From NCBI GenBank assembly GCA_045649545.1, contig JAZRQE010000045.1, positions 1 through 25,376 on the forward strand: 25,376 bases of DNA, given 5' to 3'. Source of the stretch: UMGS172 sp045649545. GTDB taxonomy: Bacteria; Bacillota; Clostridia; Oscillospirales; Acutalibacteraceae. Under the pieces are notes generated by a model. It was not told the origin of the DNA, made no database searches, and saw only the letters and a list, made by a program, of their open reading frames with translations. Shown piece after piece: positions 21,160 through 25,376 of the stretch. Position numbers and translations under genes: made by a program. The first letter of the stretch is position 1, and each line of letters begins with the position of its first letter.

Positions 21160-21408
21160 ATGAAAGCAACCGGAATTGTTAGAAACGTTGACAAATTAGG
21201 AAGAATCGTTATCCCTGCGGAAATTCGCGATAAATTTGGTGTTAAGGAAAATGGCGGTTTACTTGAACTTTACGCCGAAGAGGATGCTATAATCTTGAAA
21301 AAATATGAGCCGGCTTGCATCTTTTGCCATAGTGAAGATGAAATTATTCTTTTTAAGGGCAAAAAAATCTGCAAAAAATGTGCTGAAGAAATGTCACTTC
21401 TAAAATAA
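21160..21408 (+). CDS. AbrB/SpoVT-family regulator with C-terminal zinc-ribbon
   Basis: This 82-residue protein has the swapped-hairpin DNA-binding domain of AbrB (MKATGIVRNVDKLGRIVIPA, 1-20, then EIRDKFGV) and a C-terminal four-cysteine motif, CIFC (53-56) and CKKC (71-74), probably binding zinc. This two-part form is common in Clostridia, where several copies per genome act as transition-state or sporulation-phase regulators, usually as dimers or higher. ATG 21160 follows GAGGTGA by six bases; TTG 21154 is too close to that site. It is a single-gene unit with strong promoter, dyad and terminator. Its targets cannot be read from the sequence; its own control region is one candidate. Confidence 0.9.
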   Translation: MKATGIVRNVDKLGRIVIPAEIRDKFGVKENGGLLELYAEEDAIILKKYEPACIFCHSEDEIILFKGKKICKKCAEEMSLLK

Positions 21409-21422
21409 ATATTAAAAATTAA

Positions 21423-21450
21423 GCCCGACCAAAGTTAAATTTGGTCGGGC
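21423..21450. terminator. Bidirectional terminator between the AbrB-family gene and mgsA
   Basis: GCCCGACCAAA (21423-21433) pairs perfectly with 21440-21450 around a six-base loop. GTTTTTG follows on the plus strand and a T-rich run follows on the minus strand. Confidence 0.9.
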
Positions 21451-21458
21451 GTTTTTGT

Positions 21459-21827
21459 TTATAATATTGATTTTAAAATGCAATCTGCCGTTGCAACGTT
21501 ATTTGCAATAGGTATATCGTAAACCTGTGCAATACGAAGCAACGCTTTAACGTCGGGGTCATGCGGCATTGCTGTAAGCGGGTCTGAAAAGAAAATTATA
21601 ATATCAATTTCACCCACGGCAACCATACCGCCAATTTGTTGGTCACCGCCCAGAGGACCGCTTAAATACGCCTTAACGGGCAGGTCAGTAGCTTCGGTGA
21701 TTCTTTTAGATGTTGTACCGGTGCCGCACAAAAAGTGCTTTGACAAAATACTTTTATTTTCCTGGCACCATTCAATCATTTTTTGCTTCATATTATCGTG
21801 TGCTATTAATGCAATTCTCTTTGCCAT
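21459..21827 (-). CDS. mgsA: Methylglyoxal synthase
   Basis: MgsA converts dihydroxyacetone phosphate to methylglyoxal and phosphate, a bypass used when sugar phosphates build up. The 122-residue protein has IALIAHDNMK (5-14), TGTTS (36-40), SGPLGGDQQIGG with catalytic-type D62 (56-67), and FFSDPL...PHDPDVKALLR with H89 (79-98). It is shorter than the E. coli enzyme (about 150) because the N-terminal extension is absent, as in Bacillus. The start at ATG 21827 follows CAGGAGAAA. It is a lone gene; the 177-base gap upstream (21828-22004) holds the lipoprotein terminator and an AT-rich stretch with a TATAAT on the minus strand (21908-21903) but no clear -35. Confidence 0.95.
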   Translation of the reverse strand: MAKRIALIAHDNMKQKMIEWCQENKSILSKHFLCGTGTTSKRITEATDLPVKAYLSGPLGGDQQIGGMVAVGEIDIIIFFSDPLTAMPHDPDVKALLRIAQVYDIPIANNVATADCILKSIL

Positions 21828-21969
21828 TTTTATTTCTCCTGAATTCTACTATATTTTTTAATTTTTTCTTACCGTGGTTGTGACACCTATTTATACATTA
21901 CATTATACATCATTTTAAAGATATTTAAAGTATTTTTTCTTTAAAAATATGTTAATTTTTGCAAAATAA

Positions 21970-21993
21970 AAGACCGTTCAAAAGAACGGTCTT
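21970..21993 (-). terminator. Terminator of the BIG2 lipoprotein gene
   Basis: AAGACCGTTC and GAACGGTCTT pair around AAAA; on the minus strand a TTTTATTTT run follows the stem. It starts 11 bases after the lipoprotein stop. Confidence 0.88.
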
Positions 21994-22004
21994 AAATCTA
22001 AATT

Positions 22005-22877
22005 TTATTGTTCGTCACCGGGTGTGAACTTGTGACCGAAAACAGTTTCTTCCATAGCAGTAACAGTAAATTCGTCTACAAAAAATTCCCTGTTATAGAA
22101 CTGTCCTACTAAAGTTTCAATCTCTGTATCGGTGAAATATTTAGCAATTGCAGTACTCTTAAACTTTGCAACAGATGATGCCTGGTCATAATCTTTAAAT
22201 GTTGTATAGTCAAAACTGCTGATAATAATTCCAACATACTCACCTGCAGGAACTTTTTTAATCACATAATTAGCATTAGAACCGGTTCTTGCAACGAAAT
22301 AACTTAAGTTAGCATAAGCAGCGGCGGCTGAGCCGTTATCTGCAACTTCACCATAATTAAGATTAACTGCGTTGGTCATATCAGTGCCTTCGGCTATGTT
22401 CTTAGAAATTATGATAATACGTGCATCATAATCGTCAGGTGTTTCAACGGCAGCCCAATACTTATTGGCAATACCACCGATAGTTACGCCATTTTCGTCA
22501 GTAGAGCGTCCTACAATTGAGCCCATGCCAATAACAGTCAAAGTACAAGTGTCAGAAGCCTTACCATCTTTAGTTGCGGCTGTAATAGTAACTTCGCCGG
22601 CCTTAAGACCTTCAAATTCACCTTTGGAGGGAGTGAACAACGAAGCAACCGAAGTGTCAGACGAAGTATAGGTCAACTGGGTATCTGCGGGAGTAACGGT
22701 CAACAACCCTGAAAAAGTGATATAACCGCCAACTTCAACAGTGTATTTTTCGGATTTAAACTCAATCTTTACATCACCGGCAGAACCTTTATCGCCATCA
22801 GAGTCACCTTTTCCACCACAAGCAGCAAAGCTGAAAAGCATAACTAAAGTCAATGCTAAACATAATAATTTTTTCAT
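22005..22877 (-). CDS. Surface lipoprotein with BIG2-like domain and unrecognised C-terminal domain
   Basis: This 290-residue protein begins with a lipoprotein signal peptide (MKKLLCLALTLVMLFSFAAC), with Cys20 as anchor, then a Gly/Asp/Ser linker. Residues about 35-116 resemble a bacterial Ig-like (BIG2) domain: YTVEVGGYITF, TYTSSDTSVASL, FEGLKAGEVTITA and ending CTLTV. The remaining 170 residues contain YWAAVETPDDYDARIIIISKN and VIKKVPAGEYVGIIISSFDYTTF, suggesting beta structure, and match no family I know. It should be displayed outside the membrane. ATG 22877 follows AAGGAG. It has its own near-consensus promoter immediately after fhs and its own terminator, so it is expressed alone. Adhesion or binding is a guess only. 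Confidence 0.78.
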   Translation of the reverse strand: MKKLLCLALTLVMLFSFAACGGKGDSDGDKGSAGDVKIEFKSEKYTVEVGGYITFSGLLTVTPADTQLTYTSSDTSVASLFTPSKGEFEGLKAGEVTITAATKDGKASDTCTLTVIGMGSIVGRSTDENGVTIGGIANKYWAAVETPDDYDARIIIISKNIAEGTDMTNAVNLNYGEVADNGSAAAAYANLSYFVARTGSNANYVIKKVPAGEYVGIIISSFDYTTFKDYDQASSVAKFKSTAIAKYFTDTEIETLVGQFYNREFFVDEFTVTAMEETVFGHKFTPGDEQ

Positions 22878-22913
22878 AGATTTTACTCCTTAACAATACA
22901 TTGAATTAAATTA

Positions 22914-22942
22914 ATTCTAACATAATAATTTTTAAGTGTCAA
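22914..22942 (-). promoter_or_regulatory. Near-consensus promoter of the BIG2 lipoprotein gene
   Basis: On the minus strand a perfect TTGACA (22942-22937) and TAGAAT (22919-22914) are separated by 17 bases. The -35 box lies only 15 bases after the fhs stop, and no terminator is seen between fhs and this gene. Confidence 0.75.
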
Positions 22943-22957
22943 CCGAAATCACAAAAA

Positions 22958-24628
22958 TTAGAACAGACCTGTGATTTTACCGGTTGAATCAACGTCAATA
23001 TTCTCTGCAGCAGGAACCTTCGGAAGTCCCGGCATAGTCATAATATCGCCGGTAAGAACAACAACAAAGCCTGCACCTGCCGAAACTTTCACGTTTTTAA
23101 TAGTAACCTCAAAGTTTTCAGTAGCACCGAGTTTGGTCTGGTCGTCCGAGAAGGAATATTGAGTTTTTGCCATACAAACAGGGCACTTATCAAAGCCGAG
23201 GGAAGTCAAGGTTGCAATCTGTTTTTTAGCGGCAGGCAAAACCTTAATTCCGTTACCGCCGTAAACCTTTTTAACGATTGCCTCAATTTTCTCTTCAATT
23301 GTACCGTCAAGCTCGTAAGAGTAGGTAAAATCACCCTTTTCCTCTTCGCAAAGGCGGACAACCTCTTTTGCCAACTCTTCGCCGCCCTTGCCGCCTTCTG
23401 CCCAAACGTTAGAAAGCACAACATTGACGCCTAATTCCTTACATTTTGCAATAATCAGGTCAATTTCTGCATCAGTATCAGTCGGGAATCTGTTGATAGC
23501 AACAACCGACGGGAGTTTATAAACATTCTTAATGTTCGAAACGTGGCGAAGCAGGTTGGGAATACCCTTTTCGAGTGCTTCGAGATTTTCGGTATTAAGC
23601 TCAGTCTTTGCCAAACCGCCGTGCATTTTTAATGCTCTTACGGTTGCAACCATTACGACTGCCGACGGTGTTAAACCTGCCATACGGCATTTAATATCAA
23701 GGAACTTTTCAGCACCTAAATCGGCACCGAAGCCTGCCTCGGTAATAGCATAGTCACCGAGCTTCATAGCAAGGCGTGTAGCCATAACCGAGTTACAGCC
23801 GTGTGCAATATTGGCAAACGGGCCGCCATGAACAAACGCGGGTGTACCCTCTAATGTCTGCACAAGGTTGGGCTTAATTGCATCCTTCAAAAGTGCAGTC
23901 ATAGCACCGACAGCCTTTAAGTCACCTGCGGTAACCGGCTTTTCGTCATAGGTGTATCCGACGATAATTCTTGAAAGACGCTCTTTAAGGTCATCGATTG
24001 AGGAAGAAAGACAGAATACCGCCATAATTTCACTTGCTACGGTAATATCATATCCGTCCTCTCTTGGAACGCCGTTAACTCTGCCACCCAAACCATCGGT
24101 AACAAAACGTAACTGACGGTCATTCATATCGACACAACGCTTCCAAGTAATACGGCGAGGGTCAATATTAAGAGTATTGCCCTGATAAATATGGTTATCA
24201 AGCATTGCGGCAAGCAGGTTATTTGCGGCACCAATTGCATGAAAGTCACCGGTGAAGTGAAGGTTAATGTCCTCCATAGGTACTACTTGGGCGTAACCGC
24301 CGCCTGCAGCACCGCCCTTAACACCGAAAACAGGACCTAAAGAAGGCTCACGCAATGCTACCATTACATTTTTACCGATACGCTTCATACCGTCTGCAAG
24401 ACCGATAGTTGTAGTAGTTTTACCCTCACCTGCAGGGGTCGGAGTAATTGCGGTAACGAGAATAAGTTTACCGTCCTTTTTATCTGACTTTTCGAGCAAG
24501 GACAAATCAACCTTAGCCTTGTATTTACCATACTGCTCCAAATAATCATCCGAAATGCCGGCAAAAGCGGCAATTTCAGTTATGGGTTTCATTTCCACAG
24601 ACTGTGCAATTTCAATATCTGTTTTCAT
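22958..24628 (-). CDS. fhs: Formate--tetrahydrofolate ligase
   Basis: Fhs uses ATP to join formate to tetrahydrofolate, giving 10-formyl-THF for purine synthesis and, in acetogens, the Wood-Ljungdahl methyl branch. The 556-residue protein is the usual length, with the P-loop TPTPAGEGKTTTTIGL (62-77), the REPSLGPVFGVKGGAAGGGYAQ block split over 93-114, NLHFTGDFHAIGAANNLLAA, and AITEAGFGADLGAEKF. It follows purL by 16 bases with the site AGAGGGTG, so the two are probably one unit; this context points to purine supply rather than acetogenesis, as no other Wood-Ljungdahl gene is present here. Confidence 0.97.
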   Translation of the reverse strand: MKTDIEIAQSVEMKPITEIAAFAGISDDYLEQYGKYKAKVDLSLLEKSDKKDGKLILVTAITPTPAGEGKTTTTIGLADGMKRIGKNVMVALREPSLGPVFGVKGGAAGGGYAQVVPMEDINLHFTGDFHAIGAANNLLAAMLDNHIYQGNTLNIDPRRITWKRCVDMNDRQLRFVTDGLGGRVNGVPREDGYDITVASEIMAVFCLSSSIDDLKERLSRIIVGYTYDEKPVTAGDLKAVGAMTALLKDAIKPNLVQTLEGTPAFVHGGPFANIAHGCNSVMATRLAMKLGDYAITEAGFGADLGAEKFLDIKCRMAGLTPSAVVMVATVRALKMHGGLAKTELNTENLEALEKGIPNLLRHVSNIKNVYKLPSVVAINRFPTDTDAEIDLIIAKCKELGVNVVLSNVWAEGGKGGEELAKEVVRLCEEEKGDFTYSYELDGTIEEKIEAIVKKVYGGNGIKVLPAAKKQIATLTSLGFDKCPVCMAKTQYSFSDDQTKLGATENFEVTIKNVKVSAGAGFVVVLTGDIMTMPGLPKVPAAENIDVDSTGKITGLF

Positions 24629-24644
24629 TTTTCAACACCCTCTA

Positions 24645-25376
24645 TTACTTAAAATATTTTACTGCTGAACGGAACATACCGATTTCATAGTTACCGGTAA
24701 CATTATTGTAAAGACCGTGACCGATACGCTCACTGTGACCCATTTTACCGAATACACGACCATCGGGCGAAGTGATACCCTCAATAGCGAATGCCGAGTT
24801 ATTGGGGTTAAAGCGAATAGCGGCAGTAACATTACCGTCAAGGTCAACATACTGTGTGGCAATTTGACCGTTTTCGGCTAATTTCTTAACCAATTCGTCA
24901 GATGCCAAGAAGCGTCCCTCACCGTGAGAAATCGGCACATTATAAATATCGCCTACATTTGTTTCTGCCAACCAAGGTGACTTATTGGAAGCAATACGTG
25001 TGCGGACAATTCTTGACTGATGGCGACCGATAGTGTTATAGGTCAAGGTCGGACAGTTTTCGTCGGTATCAATAATCTTACCGTAAGGTACCAAACCTAA
25101 TTTAATTATAGCCTGGAAGCCGTTACAGATACCTGCCATAAGACCGTCACGATTGTCTAACAAGTCGGCAACCTGCGTTTTAATTGCGGCGTTGCGGAAG
25201 AAAGCGGTAATAAATTTACCCGAACCGTCTGGCTCGTCACCGCCGGAGAAACCGCCGGGAATAAAGATGATTTGAGAATTCTTAATAGCGTTAGCCATTT
25301 TCTCAACCGAACGTGCAATTCCGTCAGCCGACAAATTATTAATAACAATAATTTCAGCCTCTGCACCGGCATCGTT
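24645..25376 (-). CDS. purL: Phosphoribosylformylglycinamidine synthase, C-terminal glutaminase part (partial)
   Basis: The frame runs off the right edge of the window: 14 codons before the TTG at 25334 are open (reading NDAGAEAEIIVINN), so that codon is internal, not a start. The 243 visible residues are the glutamine amidotransferase domain of FGAM synthase, which supplies ammonia for the fourth step of purine synthesis. Seen are IFIPGGFSGGDEPDGSGKFI, the nucleophile elbow GICNGFQAIIKLGLVP with the catalytic Cys, PISHGEGRF with the conserved His and Glu, and GHSERIGHGLYNN near the end. The GGFSGGDEPDGSGKF form is typical of the large clostridial PurL that fuses synthase and glutaminase; a separate PurQ is the alternative. 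fhs follows by 16 bases. Confidence 0.9.
   Translation of the reverse strand, partial: NDAGAEAEIIVINNLSADGIARSVEKMANAIKNSQIIFIPGGFSGGDEPDGSGKFITAFFRNAAIKTQVADLLDNRDGLMAGICNGFQAIIKLGLVPYGKIIDTDENCPTLTYNTIGRHQSRIVRTRIASNKSPWLAETNVGDIYNVPISHGEGRFLASDELVKKLAENGQIATQYVDLDGNVTAAIRFNPNNSAFAIEGITSPDGRVFGKMGHSERIGHGLYNNVTGNYEIGMFRSAVKYFK

Noticed and set aside
24645..25334. A complete gene for the glutaminase domain starting at 25334
   Set aside because: The frame stays open through 14 more codons to the window edge and the TTG has no ribosome site, so this is treated as the C-terminal part of a longer PurL.
1..25376. CRISPR array, tRNA or rRNA genes, riboswitches, prophage or complete insertion sequences
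   Set aside because: No regularly spaced repeats, cloverleaf sequences, recognisable riboswitch cores, phage genes or paired insertion-sequence ends were found by eye.

Overview
The window looks like a piece of chromosome from a low-GC, spore-forming gut-type Clostridia (Oscillospiraceae/Ruminococcaceae-like). The evidence is an alpha/beta-type SASP gene, its dedicated protease gene gpr, spoIIP, an AbrB regulator with a C-terminal zinc-ribbon, a large-type PurL fragment, strong AGGAGG-type ribosome sites and AT-rich promoters. The genus is an inference. It is mostly housekeeping DNA, densely packed. No gene-free stretch exceeds 300 bases; the longest gap (479-708) is 230 bases and holds two divergent promoters.

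Layout. (1) 3-188 is the tail of an unrecognised gene; it shares a bidirectional terminator with a minus-strand SASP gene. (2) 709-3889 (+): a surface lipoprotein with a ComEC-type metallo-beta-lactamase fold, pgeF and malQ. (3) 6003-3943 (-): prmA-prfB, sharing a divergent control region with a large, motif-degenerate P-type ATPase (6166-8769, +). (4) 11096-8824 (-): tsaE-tsaB-rpiB-upp, a tightly packed operon. (5) 11224-12378 (+): a SEDS-family rodA/ftsW gene. (6) 14723-12389 (-): gpr, spoIIP and a small membrane protein in the place where Bacillus has yqxA; rpsT (+) diverges from gpr, so the rpsT/gpr/spoIIP neighbourhood is kept but rpsT is on the opposite strand. (7) 15304-15975 (-): an unknown four-helix membrane protein; then trmL and a REP-associated tyrosine transposase (RAYT) on the plus strand. 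(8) 17345-20987 (+): pgk-tpiA-gpmI, then an AbrB regulator. (9) minus strand from 25376 down to 21459: purL (C-terminal part)-fhs, a BIG2 lipoprotein and mgsA.

How the genes fit together. SASP and GPR are substrate and protease in spore germination, and SpoIIP acts in engulfment. pgk, tpiA and gpmI are consecutive lower-glycolysis enzymes, and mgsA drains the triose pool that TpiA handles. fhs makes the 10-formyl-THF used in the purine pathway to which PurL belongs. tsaE/tsaB serve t6A tRNA modification, trmL tRNA wobble methylation, and prmA/prfB/rpsT translation.

The most unusual signal is inside the RAYT gene. Two 25-base REP-like palindromes in opposite orientation differ by compensatory stem changes and are translated in frame as part of the transposase. 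Second is the P-type ATPase, which keeps DKTGT but has lost or altered nearly every other signature, including the usual Ca-binding residues. No CRISPR array, tRNA, rRNA, prophage or complete insertion sequence was seen.
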